Source of the DNA: Arcobacter caeni
GTDB taxonomy: Bacteria > Campylobacterota > Campylobacteria > Campylobacterales > Arcobacteraceae
Assembly (NCBI RefSeq): GCF_003063245.1
Contig: NZ_MUXE01000005.1
Coordinates: 62,001 to 126,000, forward strand
Reading direction: 5' to 3'
Length of the DNA: 64,000 bases
Positions 34,629-45,643 of this stretch are shown here, in pieces. The position numbers and the translations under genes were made by a program. Every line of letters begins with the position of its first letter. Within the stretch, counting starts at the first letter, position 1. The notes beneath the pieces are model-generated. The model saw only the letters and a list, made by a program, of their open reading frames with translations. It searched no databases and was not told the origin of the DNA.

Positions 34629-36316
34629 TTCATAAGTGGATCTGCAAGTCCTAAGAAATACATTCCAATAAGACCAATGATTCCCACAATTACACAATAA
34701 TAAATAGTTGGAATAACTGTTTTTCGAAGAGTCTCTCCCTCTTGATCAAGTAATCCAACAGTTGCAGATGCTGCAACAACATTATGAATAGCAATCATAT
34801 TTCCAGCAGCAGCACCAACAGCTTGAAGTGCTACCATAAATGCAGTTGAAATTCCTAAGGCATCTGCAACACCAAATTGAAATTGAGATAACATCATATT
34901 AGAAACAGTATTACTTCCTGCAATAAATGCTCCTAAAGCTCCAACCATTGGTGCAAAAAATGGATAAATATCTCCAACAGAATGTGCAACAAAATTTGCC
35001 ATTGCAATTGGCATAGAATCAAATCCAGAACCATTTACACCTGAATTAATCAAAATTCGAACAAGTGGAACTGTAAATATAAGGACAAATCCAGCACCAA
35101 TCATAACTTTTGAAGATTCACCAACAGCTTCTTTTAACTCTTTAAATTCCATTTTATGTAAGAAATAAGTAAGTAAAACCACAAATACTAAAATCCCACC
35201 TGGTAAATATAAAGGAGCCATAGAGAAGGTTAATCCCTCACCTAAAATATTTTTATATGAAAATGCAAATGAAGAAATAATTTTTTTCACATCTGGACTT
35301 ACTCTTGTAATTACCAAAATAACAGCAACTAAAACATAAGGAATCCAAGCTTTTGTTAAAGACATAGGAATTTTTGAAGTCATTGCATCAAATTTCATTT
35401 CAAATTTAGAAACCCAAGAAACAGGCCATTTTTCTCTAGGAGCAAAATCCCAAGTTTTTTTAGGTACTAAAAAACCACTTTTTGCAGCAAGAATAACTAT
35501 TGGAAGACCAACTAAAGCTCCAACTAAAGATGGAAATTCAGGTCCTAAAAAAATTCCTGTTAAGGCATAAGGAATAGTAAAAGCGATTCCTGCAAAAATA
35601 GCAAAAGGTAAAATTGCTAAACCTTCAGTCCAAGATTTATTTTGTCCAAAAAATCTAGTAAGCATAATACACATAAATAAGGGAATTAGTGTTCCTGTAA
35701 TTGCATGAGTAATTGCAACTTCTGAAGTAATTATTTGTAAATAAGTATCCCAAGAAGAACCCGTACTTTGTAAAGTTGCACTAATTCCTGCTGAATCTAA
35801 ACCTTTAGTTACACCAATTAAAATAGGAGTTCCAACAGCACCAAAAGAAACAGGTGTACTTTGAACCATCATTCCAAGCATTACAGCGGCCATTGCTGGA
35901 AAACCAATAGCAACAAGTAATGGTGCCGCAATAGCAGCAGGTGTTCCAAATCCTGAAGCACCCTCAATAAAACATCCAAATAACCAAGCTACGATAATTG
36001 CTTGAATTCTTCTATCTGGACTGATATTATTAAATCCTTGTCTAATTACAATAATTGCACCTGAATGTTTTAAAGTATTTAAAAGTAATATAGCTCCAAA
36101 AATAATCCATAAAACAGATATTGTAATTAATACACCTTCAATTGTAGAAGCTAATACTCTATTAAATGAAACTTCCCAAACTAAAAATGCGATAGCAACT
36201 GCTAATATATAAACCAAAGGCATTGCTTTTTTTGCAGAAACTCTAAGTCCTACTAGTAAAATACCAGCAAAAACTATAGGTAACACTGCAAAAAATGCTT
36301 GAAGACCTAAACTCAT
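34625..36316 (-). CDS. L-lactate permease
   Basis: A 563-residue LctP/LldP-family lactate:H+ symporter with about 13-14 transmembrane helices. The family signature is visible in [20 protein letters not shown] and [19 protein letters not shown]. Lactate is a main carbon source for many Campylobacterota. The start has a strong AGGAGGG site. No lactate dehydrogenase gene is adjacent; a PAS kinase and a binding-protein gene lie upstream on the same strand, 134 bases away. Confidence 0.93.
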   Translation of the reverse strand: MSLGLQAFFAVLPIVFAGILLVGLRVSAKKAMPLVYILAVAIAFLVWEVSFNRVLASTIEGVLITISVLWIIFGAILLLNTLKHSGAIIVIRQGFNNISPDRRIQAIIVAWLFGCFIEGASGFGTPAAIAAPLLVAIGFPAMAAVMLGMMVQSTPVSFGAVGTPILIGVTKGLDSAGISATLQSTGSSWDTYLQIITSEVAITHAITGTLIPLFMCIMLTRFFGQNKSWTEGLAILPFAIFAGIAFTIPYALTGIFLGPEFPSLVGALVGLPIVILAAKSGFLVPKKTWDFAPREKWPVSWVSKFEMKFDAMTSKIPMSLTKAWIPYVLVAVILVITRVSPDVKKIISSFAFSYKNILGEGLTFSMAPLYLPGGILVFVVLLTYFLHKMEFKELKEAVGESSKVMIGAGFVLIFTVPLVRILINSGVNGSGFDSMPIAMANFVAHSVGDIYPFFAPMVGALGAFIAGSNTVSNMMLSQFQFGVADALGISTAFMVALQAVGAAAGNMIAIHNVVAASATVGLLDQEGETLRKTVIPTIYYCVIVGIIGLIGMYFLGLADPLMK

Positions 36317-36336
36317 ATAATTCCCTCCTATAAAAA

Positions 36337-36342
36337 ATTATA
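36337..36342 (-). promoter_or_regulatory. Likely -10 element for the lactate permease gene
   Basis: Reads TATAAT on the minus strand, in TTTCTATAATTTT. The expected transcript start leaves only about 14 bases of leader, just enough for the AGGAGGG ribosome site. Confidence 0.5.
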
Positions 36343-36450
36343 GAAAGAATAGTTAGGATGTATGATATTCTTATGATAAAAAAGCTTACTAATTAAAGTC
36401 TTGATAAATTATACTTAATGATATTTTTTGTAACTATTTGTAATATAAAA

Positions 36451-38871
36451 TTATATTTTTATTTTAAAAGAAGCTCCAAAATAATTTGCATCTTGATAAT
36501 TTATTATTTTATTGGAAACAGTAAGTTCTCCCTTTAACTGTTTTGTAACAATCTCTTCACTCATATACAAACCAATTCCTGTTCCTAAAGATTTGTGTTT
36601 AGTAGTAAAATATGGTTCAAAAATATGTTCAATTATATTTTCATTAACTCCACCTGCATTATCTTGGATTTCAATACAAATATTTTCATCTTCTTTATAA
36701 ATATCTATAAAAATATATTTATTTTCAATATTTTTTTCCAATAAGGCATCTTTTGCATTATTTAAAATATTCATTGATACTTGTAGAAATTGATTTTCAA
36801 TTCCATTTATAAAAAGTTTTGTATTTCTTAAAAAAATAACATTGATTTCTTCTTTTATAAACTCAGTTTTTAAAAGATTTATTGATTTATCTATTGTTTT
36901 TTTTACTTCAAAATCACTTTTTTCTAAATCTTCTTGATAAAAACTTCTAAAATCATCTATCGTATCTGACAAATATTGTGTTGAACTTAATATTGATTCA
37001 ACAAATGTTTTTACTTCTTCTTGTGAATATAAACCATCTTCTTGCCACAATTTAATACCACTTGCAGACATACTAATTACACCCAAAGGTTGTCGCCATT
37101 GATGGGCGATATTTCCAATCATTTCACCCATTGCTGCCATTTTTGATTGTTGATATAAAAGCTTTTCTTTTTCATTTATTAATTTTTGTTGCTCTTTTTG
37201 TAAAGTAATATCAGAAAATAAAGCAATATAATTTATAAGTTTTTTTTCTTCATTATAAACTGTACTAATTTTTAATCTTTCGATATAAAGTTTTCCATTT
37301 TTTCTTTTGTTTATAATTTCACCTTCCCAATAATTACTTAATTTGATTTCTTCCCACATATTTTTGTAAAAATCTTCATTTTGAATATCTGATTTTAATA
37401 ATTTTGGATTTTTTCCAATAACCTCAGACAAAAGATAACCAGTATTTTTTTCAAAAGCTTTATTAACATTTACAATATTTACATGTGCATCTGTAATAAT
37501 AATTCCATCATGCGCATTTTCAAAAACTTTATAAGCCTGTTTTAACTCCAGTTCTTTTTTCTTTTTTAAGGTTATATCTAAAGCAATAGCAACATATTCT
37601 ATATTATTATCTTCTGCTTCAAAAGATGATAACATAAACTCTAAAACCCTTTTATTGCCTAAAGAATCGACAATAGACAACTCTTTTTGAATATGATCTT
37701 GTTTATTCAGATTTTCAATAATATTTTTTAACCATTTTTTCTCTTCTTGCATCCAACAACTATATTCCCAAATCCTTTTTTCATTAGATTGAGTATCTTC
37801 TTTTGATAATAAAGAAGAAAAAGATTGATTCATCTCTATTATTTTTCCATTTGAATCAACAACTAAAGCAAAAGAATTACTTTGTTCAAACAATATTTTA
37901 AATTTTTTATGAAGTAATAACTCTTTATTTCTTTTTTTATTATAAATATACAATATTGATAAAACCAAGAATATTGATAAAATCAAAAGAGTAAAAATAA
38001 TCATTAAAAAGATATAGCTTTTTTCTTCCCATGATTGTAAACTTTTGTCATAATTTAATCTAACAATTACTCCAAAAGGAGAATTTGGCGTTTTATCAAA
38101 AGAAATAATATTTTTTTCATTATTAAAATCTGTAATAGCAGAAAAAGCATTTTTATCTTTTATTGTTTTAAAAAACTCTTCATCATTAATTATCATCTTA
38201 TTTTTTTGTGTAAAATCATTTGAAACTAAAACTTTTCCATCTAATCTTATTAAATCAATATAACAAAATTCAATATTCAAAAATTCATTATATCTATGCA
38301 TTAAAAAGTCACCATTTACAGCTATTAAAACTTTGTAATTTTTATCTTGAAAATCTATCTCTTTGAGAATTGGAAAAAAATTTATATCAAGTTGATTGGT
38401 ATCATATTTAATCTCATGTGCTTCATTAAAATCTCTACCTTCTAATACATCACCAACCAAAAACATATCAGTTTTAAATTTAAGTTTTGGATAAAATGAA
38501 TCTAAATTTACATTTAAATTTTTATTTAAAAAATTTGAACTACTAATAATCTGATTATTTTCATCCACAATATTTATAGACCTAACTTCTGGATTATTTT
38601 TAAGTAATTCTTGTAATTTATTATCTAAAATAGAAAAGTCACTATTTTCATAAGTTAAATACGAATTTATATTATTTACAAGAAAATCCATTCCACTTAT
38701 TGTTCTTGAAAAGTTATCAACAAAAATACTTGAATATAACTGCACTAGCTTTAAATGGGTTTTTATAGCTTCATCTTTAAGGATAGAAATAGAAAAAAAG
38801 ACACCTGAAATAACAAAAAAAACAATAAAAATACTAGTCAATAATAATTTAGAAAATAATTGAAAACTCAT
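36451..38871 (-). CDS. Membrane PAS sensor histidine kinase
   Basis: An 806-residue kinase. A helix near 8-28 and another near 287-311 flank a ~255-residue extracytoplasmic sensor that resembles a double Cache domain. Two PAS domains follow (roughly 325-440 and 445-560, the second with NVNKAFEKNTGYLLSEVIGKNP written here as its core). The H-box GNIAHQWRQPLGVISMSAS and the ATPase motifs NILNNAKDALLEKN, IQDNAGGV and GTGIGLYMSEEIV complete it. It is ten bases after a periplasmic binding-protein gene. No response regulator is adjacent. Confidence 0.9.
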   Translation of the reverse strand: MSFQLFSKLLLTSIFIVFFVISGVFFSISILKDEAIKTHLKLVQLYSSIFVDNFSRTISGMDFLVNNINSYLTYENSDFSILDNKLQELLKNNPEVRSINIVDENNQIISSSNFLNKNLNVNLDSFYPKLKFKTDMFLVGDVLEGRDFNEAHEIKYDTNQLDINFFPILKEIDFQDKNYKVLIAVNGDFLMHRYNEFLNIEFCYIDLIRLDGKVLVSNDFTQKNKMIINDEEFFKTIKDKNAFSAITDFNNEKNIISFDKTPNSPFGVIVRLNYDKSLQSWEEKSYIFLMIIFTLLILSIFLVLSILYIYNKKRNKELLLHKKFKILFEQSNSFALVVDSNGKIIEMNQSFSSLLSKEDTQSNEKRIWEYSCWMQEEKKWLKNIIENLNKQDHIQKELSIVDSLGNKRVLEFMLSSFEAEDNNIEYVAIALDITLKKKKELELKQAYKVFENAHDGIIITDAHVNIVNVNKAFEKNTGYLLSEVIGKNPKLLKSDIQNEDFYKNMWEEIKLSNYWEGEIINKRKNGKLYIERLKISTVYNEEKKLINYIALFSDITLQKEQQKLINEKEKLLYQQSKMAAMGEMIGNIAHQWRQPLGVISMSASGIKLWQEDGLYSQEEVKTFVESILSSTQYLSDTIDDFRSFYQEDLEKSDFEVKKTIDKSINLLKTEFIKEEINVIFLRNTKLFINGIENQFLQVSMNILNNAKDALLEKNIENKYIFIDIYKEDENICIEIQDNAGGVNENIIEHIFEPYFTTKHKSLGTGIGLYMSEEIVTKQLKGELTVSNKIINYQDANYFGASFKIKI

Positions 38872-38881
38872 AAATACACAA

Positions 38882-39670
38882 TTACTTTAAATTTACAATT
38901 GGTTCTAAACCATTTTTTTTAGCAAATTGTAAAAGCCTTCCATCTTTTTTTATATCACTCAAAAATTCCTCAACTCTATTGTAAAAGGCTTCATCATCAT
39001 ATTTCATTGCCCAAGAATAAGGAGTTTTATAAAAAGTCTCTTTTGGTTCAATTAATACAGCCCAAGAAGTATCCGCAAGCATCTTTTTCCCAAAAGGATA
39101 ATCAGTCATAAAAACATCTGCTCTTCCAGATTGAACTTCTTGTTCTCTTTGGTGGATTTTATCAACCACTAAAAGTTGTGCATTTTTTAATCTTTCTTGC
39201 ATAATTGGCTCATGATAAGTTCCTTTTTCAACAACAACTACATTTCCTTTTTTATCAATATCATCCCAATTATGTACTCTTCTATTATTTTTTGTTGTTA
39301 TTGCATAAACATCACTTGATAAATGTGCAGTTGTGAATCTAATTTTTTCTCTTCTTTGAGGAGTATTTCCAATAGCAAACATCGCTATATGACATTTTGA
39401 ATTTGTTATATCATCTATTAAAGTCGTAAAAGAGCTATTTATAAATTTAAGATTAACTCCTAAATCTTTAGCAAATTCTTTTGCTAAATCACTATCTATT
39501 CCCATAAATTGTTGCGTTCGCATATCAAAATATGAAATTCCATAATACTGTGGCCAGACACAAACTCTTAATTCTTTCTCTTTAATAATTTCTTCTAAAG
39601 AATTATATTGAGCAAAAAGTTGCATATTAATAAAAGCAATAAGATAAAATAATATTTTTGTGAAATTCAA
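38882..39670 (-). CDS. Periplasmic solute-binding protein (amino-acid type)
   Basis: A 262-residue PBP2-fold protein with a signal peptide (1-20, LFYLIAFINMQLFA). The N-lobe LRVCVWPQYYGISYFD and IDSDLAKEFAKDLGVNLKF, and the hinge/C-lobe VVVEKGTYHEPIM and VQSGRADVFMTDYPFGKKML, fit family 3 binding proteins (SBP_bac_3). The start is TTG at 39670 behind AAAGGAAA. No permease or ATPase gene follows; instead it is coupled to the PAS kinase, so it may present a ligand to that sensor. Confidence 0.85.
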   Translation of the reverse strand: MNFTKILFYLIAFINMQLFAQYNSLEEIIKEKELRVCVWPQYYGISYFDMRTQQFMGIDSDLAKEFAKDLGVNLKFINSSFTTLIDDITNSKCHIAMFAIGNTPQRREKIRFTTAHLSSDVYAITTKNNRRVHNWDDIDKKGNVVVVEKGTYHEPIMQERLKNAQLLVVDKIHQREQEVQSGRADVFMTDYPFGKKMLADTSWAVLIEPKETFYKTPYSWAMKYDDEAFYNRVEEFLSDIKKDGRLLQFAKKNGLEPIVNLK

Positions 39671-39709
39671 TATAATTTCCTTTAATAATTAAAGTTTTAA
39701 TTTTTTTGC

Positions 39710-39715
39710 ATTATA
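39710..39715 (-). promoter_or_regulatory. Likely -10 element for the binding protein-kinase operon
   Basis: Reads TATAAT on the minus strand (GAATATAATGC), about 40 bases before the TTG start. The remaining gap to 39884 is AT-rich with no other structure I can support apart from the opposite-strand -10 at 39850. Confidence 0.5.
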
Positions 39716-39849
39716 TTCAAATTTATAGAGATATATTATTAAAATTAAATAAATTATTTATACTTTTTATTTTTTTAATAATAGTTTTATGTGTAAAATT
39801 ACATTTATGTTTATATACCTCCTTAATTTACTTATTGACTAAACAATTA

Positions 39850-39855
39850 TATAAT
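39850..39855 (+). promoter_or_regulatory. Likely -10 element for the membrane J-domain gene
   Basis: TATAAT lies 35 bases before the ATG at 39885, with AAAGGA at 39871-39876 as ribosome site. A TTGACT nearby is only nine bases away and cannot be its -35 box. Confidence 0.55.
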
Positions 39856-39884
39856 GAACCCTTTATTTAAAAGGATAATATTTT

Positions 39885-40355
39885 ATGTACAACAATACGA
39901 TTATTTATATTTTTAATAGATTAGTTAGATTAGCTTTTTTATTTTTTATTTTTTATTTAATATTTACTAATTTTGGGACTTTTTTAATGATTGTAGGAAT
40001 TTTCTTTGTAGTTATTGGTTTTTTAATTTATAACTTTAAGAAAAAAATGAGAGCAAATAGTTTTAGTTTTAAATTTGATAGTTCTCAATTTCAAAATGGA
40101 CAAAATTTCAATTTTAATGAGTTTAGAAATTTTAATCAATCAGATTTTAAAGGTTTTGCAAATGCTCCAAGGGTTGATGAAGTTGCAAAAGCAAAAGACT
40201 TTTTTGGATTTACTCATACACCAACAAAAGAAGAGATAAAAAAAAGATATAAAGAACTAGCCCATAAATATCATCCAGATATAAACAATGGTGAAGATAC
40301 AAAAATGAAAGAGTTAAATCATTATAGAGATATTTTAATGAAAACTGTTAGCTGA
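39885..40355 (+). CDS. Membrane-anchored J-domain protein
   Basis: A 156-residue protein. Two hydrophobic helices (about 13-29 and 32-50) anchor it in the inner membrane, a Phe/Asn/Gln-rich linker (FDSSQFQNGQNFNFNEFRNF) covers 64-92, and a C-terminal J domain holds HPD at 130-132 (KELAHKYHPDINNG). The domain order (membrane, linker, J) resembles DjlA-like or Tim14-like J proteins that recruit DnaK to the membrane. The next gene, 48 bases on, encodes a Panacea-domain protein. Confidence 0.82.
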   Translation: MYNNTIIYIFNRLVRLAFLFFIFYLIFTNFGTFLMIVGIFFVVIGFLIYNFKKKMRANSFSFKFDSSQFQNGQNFNFNEFRNFNQSDFKGFANAPRVDEVAKAKDFFGFTHTPTKEEIKKRYKELAHKYHPDINNGEDTKMKELNHYRDILMKTVS

Positions 40356-40403
40356 GTTTAAAATAGATACAGTATACTTCAAACAATAAAACAAAGGAAA
40401 ACC

Positions 40404-40898
40404 TTGAACATAGATATGACAAAAGTAGCAAATGTAATTTTATATATGTTACATAAACAAGTAAAACACTTAAATGATAAAAAAGTAGCAATTATGCTTT
40501 TTTTAATGGATTTTAATCATCAAAAATTTTGTGGTCAAAAAATATTTAATGAAACATATATAAAAGGCTCACGCCATCCCGAGCCTGTAATAATCAGCGA
40601 ACTTTTTGATATAGTTGCAAATGAAGAGGATTTAGAAGAAGATGACGAAAGAATCTTTTTAATGCAAGAATTATTAGATTATTTAGATATTGAAGTTATT
40701 GAAAAAGAAAAATTTATAGAATTAAATTTTATAAAAATGGAAGAAGAATATGATGAATCAATATTTTCTAAAGATGAACTAAAAACTATCTATAAAATAG
40801 TAAGTCAATATCAAGATATAAGTTCAAGAAATATTGCTAATGATTGTTTTAAAATAGATGAAGTTAGAAATACAGCAAAAGGTGAAATAATTATTTAA
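40404..40898 (+). CDS. Panacea/DUF4065 (SocA-like) domain protein
   Basis: A 164-residue protein whose first half reads as the Panacea (DUF4065) domain: KVANVILYMLHKQVKHLNDK, then KVAIMLFLMDFNHQKFCGQ and YIKGSRHPEPVIISEL. Panacea proteins are versatile antitoxins or adaptors (SocA hands SocB to ClpXP). I use the TTG at 40404, with AAAGGA five bases upstream; an ATG at 40416 is the alternative. An acidic middle (about 72-82) precedes a C-terminal helical part. No toxin gene is adjacent, so a housekeeping adaptor role is as likely as antitoxin. Confidence 0.68.
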   Translation: MNIDMTKVANVILYMLHKQVKHLNDKKVAIMLFLMDFNHQKFCGQKIFNETYIKGSRHPEPVIISELFDIVANEEDLEEDDERIFLMQELLDYLDIEVIEKEKFIELNFIKMEEEYDESIFSKDELKTIYKIVSQYQDISSRNIANDCFKIDEVRNTAKGEIII

Positions 40899-40902
40899 TA
40901 AA

Positions 40903-40927
40903 AGAGAAGAGAATTAACTTCTTCTCT
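40903..40927. terminator. Weak hairpin between the Panacea gene and the converging small membrane protein gene
   Basis: AGAGAAGA pairs with TCTTCTCT around a 9-base loop. It has no long T-run on either side, so efficiency is uncertain. It shares its GAGAAG core with the hairpins at 11008 and 34598. Confidence 0.45.
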
Positions 40928-41201
40928 CTATTATTAACTTTAATACAAAACAAATAATAGTTAATACAAATGCAGGAATTAAAGTAAAGAGAAAGAAAAT
41001 CCCACTAAAACACCCTGTTCCACAAGTCATAAAATAAAAAATCATATATAAAAACCCACAAAATGGAGCTAATGTTACAATTGAAGAGATTATAAATAGA
41101 ATTTGTTTTTCTCTTATTTTATTAGATTTAAGAATAATTAGAAATGGTAATAGATGAAATAATAGTAATATTAAATAAAAAAATATATCTGATAATAACA
41201 T
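40914..41201 (-). CDS. Small hydrophobic membrane protein, unknown
   Basis: A 95-residue protein that is nearly all hydrophobic, with three predicted transmembrane helices (about 5-22, 31-52 and 65-88) and a short cysteine-containing loop (TCGTGCFSG, about 59-67). I recognise no family. It lies upstream of guaB on the same strand, 56 bases from the guaB 3' end side, and converges on the Panacea gene. The cysteines could be chance. Confidence 0.55.
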   Translation of the reverse strand: MLLSDIFFYLILLLFHLLPFLIILKSNKIREKQILFIISSIVTLAPFCGFLYMIFYFMTCGTGCFSGIFFLFTLIPAFVLTIICFVLKLIIERRS

Positions 41202-41224
41202 CTAAACTTACCTTTTATTTTAGA

Positions 41225-41251
41225 AAAGATGATGTTTAAAACACCATCTTT
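41225..41251 (-). terminator. guaB terminator
   Basis: As minus-strand RNA, AAAGAUGGUGUUU pairs with AAACAUCAUCUUU (one G-U wobble) and is followed by UUUUC. It lies just downstream of the guaB stop. The wobble becomes a mismatch on the plus strand, so it is directional. Confidence 0.75.
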
Positions 41252-41257
41252 ATTCTT

Positions 41258-42706
<1,449 letters not shown>

Positions 42707-42723
42707 TTAATCCTAGTTAATAT

Positions 42724-44085
42724 TTATTTAATATAGTTAATAGCTTTTTCTAAAGATAAAGCACCGTCAAATAATGTTTGTTCATTGTATGCATTCGCAA
42801 TAAATTGAAGACCAACTGGCATTCCATCTTCGTCTTTATCAACTGGTAATGAAATAGCAGGAAGTCCAGCTAAATTTATTGAAATTGTATAAATATCACT
42901 TAAATACATTTCCAATGAAGTTTTAAACGAACCAAATTTTGGAGCAGTTGTTGGTGCAACTGGAGATAAAATCAAATCAGCTTCAGCAAAGATAGCAGAA
43001 TATTCATTTTTTATTAAATGTCTAACTTTTTGAGCTTTTATATAATATGCATCATAATATCCAGAACTTAATACAAAAGAACCTAACATAATTCTTTTTT
43101 GTACTTCAGCTCCAAAACCTTGTGATTTTGTTTGAAGATACATATCTTTAAGTCCAGATTCACCTTTTCTATTTCCGAATCTAACACCATCAAATCTTGC
43201 AAGATTCGCAGATGCTTCAGCAGTTGCTACGATATAATAAGTTGATACAATTTTATCAGTATCTAACATATTTTTATGGATAATTTTATGCCCTGCTTCT
43301 TCTAAAGCAATTACTGCTTTTTCAAAACCTTTTTGAATTGCAGGACTAGCTTGTGATACAAAGTTATCAATAACAGCAATTGTTAATTTTTTATTCGGGT
43401 TAAGTTTTGGAGTCACAGCTTCATAATCAATATTGGCAGATGTAGAATCCATAGGATCATATCCTGAAATAATGTCATATAAAATTGCTGCATCTTCTAC
43501 ATTTTGAGTTATTGGTCCACATTGATCTAATGAAGACGAATATGCTGTAATTCCATATCTAGAAACTCTTCCATAAGTTGGTTTCATTCCAACAACACCA
43601 CAATAAGCAGCAGGTTGTCTTATACTTCCCCCAGTATCTGTTCCAAGTGCAGCAATAGCAATTCCAGCAGCAACAGCAGCTGCACTTCCTCCACTACTTC
43701 CACCTGGAACTTTTTCATTATCTATTGGATTTAAAGTTTTTCCATAACAAGAAGATTCTGTTGAACTTCCCATTGCAAATTCATCCATATTTGTTCTACC
43801 AAATGCAGATAAACCAGCTTTTTCTAAATTATTAATTACAGTTGCATTATATGGTGAAATATAACCTTTTAAAATATTACTAGAACAAGTAACTTCCCAA
43901 TTTTTAACATTTATATTATCTTTTATTGCTATTGGGATACCTATTCCAGATGTTGAGATATCTGTTGAAGTTAATTGTTCAATATAAGCACCTATATTAT
44001 TTTCTTTTATTTTTTGATTTAAATTATTTCTTAGTTTTTTTATATCATCACTAGCTAAAGTTAGTGCTTCTTTTAGAGTTATCAA
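42724..44085 (-). CDS. gatA: Asp/Glu-tRNA amidotransferase subunit A
   Basis: A 453-residue amidase-signature protein that releases ammonia from glutamine for GatB to convert misacylated Glu-tRNA(Gln) or Asp-tRNA(Asn). The catalytic Lys is in IAIKDNINVK, the two Ser in GGSSGGSAAAVAAGI and TDTGGSIRQPAAYCG. GatB and GatC are not in the window, which is common in this phylum. Length is slightly short but complete. Confidence 0.95.
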   Translation of the reverse strand: MITLKEALTLASDDIKKLRNNLNQKIKENNIGAYIEQLTSTDISTSGIGIPIAIKDNINVKNWEVTCSSNILKGYISPYNATVINNLEKAGLSAFGRTNMDEFAMGSSTESSCYGKTLNPIDNEKVPGGSSGGSAAAVAAGIAIAALGTDTGGSIRQPAAYCGVVGMKPTYGRVSRYGITAYSSSLDQCGPITQNVEDAAILYDIISGYDPMDSTSANIDYEAVTPKLNPNKKLTIAVIDNFVSQASPAIQKGFEKAVIALEEAGHKIIHKNMLDTDKIVSTYYIVATAEASANLARFDGVRFGNRKGESGLKDMYLQTKSQGFGAEVQKRIMLGSFVLSSGYYDAYYIKAQKVRHLIKNEYSAIFAEADLILSPVAPTTAPKFGSFKTSLEMYLSDIYTISINLAGLPAISLPVDKDEDGMPVGLQFIANAYNEQTLFDGALSLEKAINYIK

Positions 44086-44217
44086 TCGGTTCTCCTATGA
44101 TTTTACAATTGTAGTATTACGCTGGATTTTATCTAAATTATGATTAAAATTAGGTTATAAACGAAGATTTTTAAGAGTTGTTTTTTTATTTTAAAATAAA
44201 AAATTTAAATAAAAAAA

Positions 44218-44242
44218 GGGATAGAAGAAAATCTTCTATCCC
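44218..44242 (-). terminator. Terminator of the alpha ribosomal operon
   Basis: GGGATAGAAGA pairs with TCTTCTATCCC around a 3-base loop; on the minus strand it is followed by TTTTTTTATTT. It lies 24 bases beyond the rplQ stop and is the strongest intrinsic terminator in the window. Confidence 0.92.
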
Positions 44243-44265
44243 CTGAAATAATTACTTATTTCTTA

Positions 44266-44616
44266 TTATACAAAAGAAATGAATGCCATTGGAGTAGCAT
44301 CACCTCTTCTGATTCTTGTTTTAATTATTGAAGTATATCCACCATTTCTACCTAGGTATTTTGGTGCAATTTCGTTAATTAATTTTTTAGTAGCTTCTTT
44401 ACTTTGTAAAGCTGCAAATACATATCTATGTGTATTTAAATCAGCGTCTCTAGCAACAGTTACTAATTTCTCAATATATCTTTTTAATTCTTTTGCTTTA
44501 GGTACAGTTGTTTCGATTTTTTCTCTTTCGATAATCGCAATTGCCATATTTTTTAACAATGCTTTTCTATGAGAAGAAGTTCTACTTAACTTTCTATATC
44601 CATGCTTATGTCTCAT
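44266..44616 (-). CDS. rplQ: 50S ribosomal protein L17
   Basis: A 116-residue L17 with the family start [25 protein letters not shown] (shown here in part as [17 protein letters not shown]) and the C-terminal [21 protein letters not shown]. It lies near the exit-tunnel rim of the large subunit. It is the last gene of the alpha operon, 13 bases after rpoA. Confidence 0.98.
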   Translation of the reverse strand: MRHKHGYRKLSRTSSHRKALLKNMAIAIIEREKIETTVPKAKELKRYIEKLVTVARDADLNTHRYVFAALQSKEATKKLINEIAPKYLGRNGGYTSIIKTRIRRGDATPMAFISFV

Positions 44617-44629
44617 ATTAAACCCTTAA

Positions 44630-45628
44630 TTATGCTTTTAGTTGCTCTAATTTTCTTCTTAATGTAGAAGCAACATTTTCTGGAAGTGTATTTTCAACTG
44701 GGTAACCTAGAGATTCTAATTTCTCTGCGATTTCATCATAAGATTTTTTCCCAAGATTTTTAATATTTTTAACTTCAACTTCACTCATAAGTACTAATTC
44801 ACCTAAGAATTTCAGTCCAGCTCTATCTAAAGAGTTAAAACTTCTAGCACTTAAATTTAAATCATCAATTTTTTGAACTAATTCTTTAAGTTCTAATGGC
44901 TCTTCACCACTTTCACTTACTGTTACTTCTGATAAATCAAAAACTTTATTAAAAACTGACATTTGCGCATACATAACTGATACCGCTTCTTTAAAAGCTG
45001 TGATTGGAGAAATTTGTCCATTTGTTTGTATAGTAAATACGGCTTTTTCAAAGTTAGGATTATCTTCAACTAACATTTTTTCAATATCATAAACCACTTT
45101 TTTAACTGGTGTAAAAAATGCATCAATAGGAATATAATCAGAACCAATCATATCTCTAATATCTTCAGATGGCATATAACCTATACCTCTTTGAATAATT
45201 ACAGAGAAAGTTAAATTACAATCACTATTAATTGTTGCTAAGTGAGCATCTTTAGATACAATTTCAACATCTGAGTTAATAAGGTCTTCACCTTTAATTT
45301 CTCTTGGTCCATTGAAAGAATACTCAACTACAACTTGTTCTTTATCACCATTTATTTTAAACTTAATATTCTTTAAATTTATAACAAAAATAGCTATATC
45401 TTCTAACATACCTCTTAATGAGTCAAACTCATGTGAAGCACCTTCTATTTTAACTGCAATTGGTGCGTAACCAACTGAAGAACTTAATAAAAGTCTTCTT
45501 AAAGGGTGTGCTAAAGTAATTGCAAAACCATCTTCAAATGGATATGCTGATATTTTAGCTTCATTATCACTGATAGCCTCTATTTCAACTTCAGTTGGTA
45601 AAAACGGTGTTTCTGCAAATTTTTTCAT
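44630..45628 (-). CDS. rpoA: RNA polymerase alpha subunit
   Basis: A 332-residue alpha subunit. The N-terminal domain (1-230) carries the dimer and beta/beta' contacts, with TLAHPLRRLLLSSSVGYAP. The C-terminal domain (about 255-320) has LKFLGELVLMSEVEVKNIKNLGKKSYDEI, the helix-hairpin-helix that binds UP elements and activators. Position between rpsD and rplQ is the standard order. Confidence 0.98.
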   Translation of the reverse strand: MKKFAETPFLPTEVEIEAISDNEAKISAYPFEDGFAITLAHPLRRLLLSSSVGYAPIAVKIEGASHEFDSLRGMLEDIAIFVINLKNIKFKINGDKEQVVVEYSFNGPREIKGEDLINSDVEIVSKDAHLATINSDCNLTFSVIIQRGIGYMPSEDIRDMIGSDYIPIDAFFTPVKKVVYDIEKMLVEDNPNFEKAVFTIQTNGQISPITAFKEAVSVMYAQMSVFNKVFDLSEVTVSESGEEPLELKELVQKIDDLNLSARSFNSLDRAGLKFLGELVLMSEVEVKNIKNLGKKSYDEIAEKLESLGYPVENTLPENVASTLRRKLEQLKA

Positions 45629-45643
45629 TAACTACCTTTTTTA

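Noticed and set aside
39833-39855. TTGACT followed by TATAAT as a full -35/-10 promoter
   Set aside because: The spacing is nine bases, far below the 16-18 needed; only the -10 element is kept.
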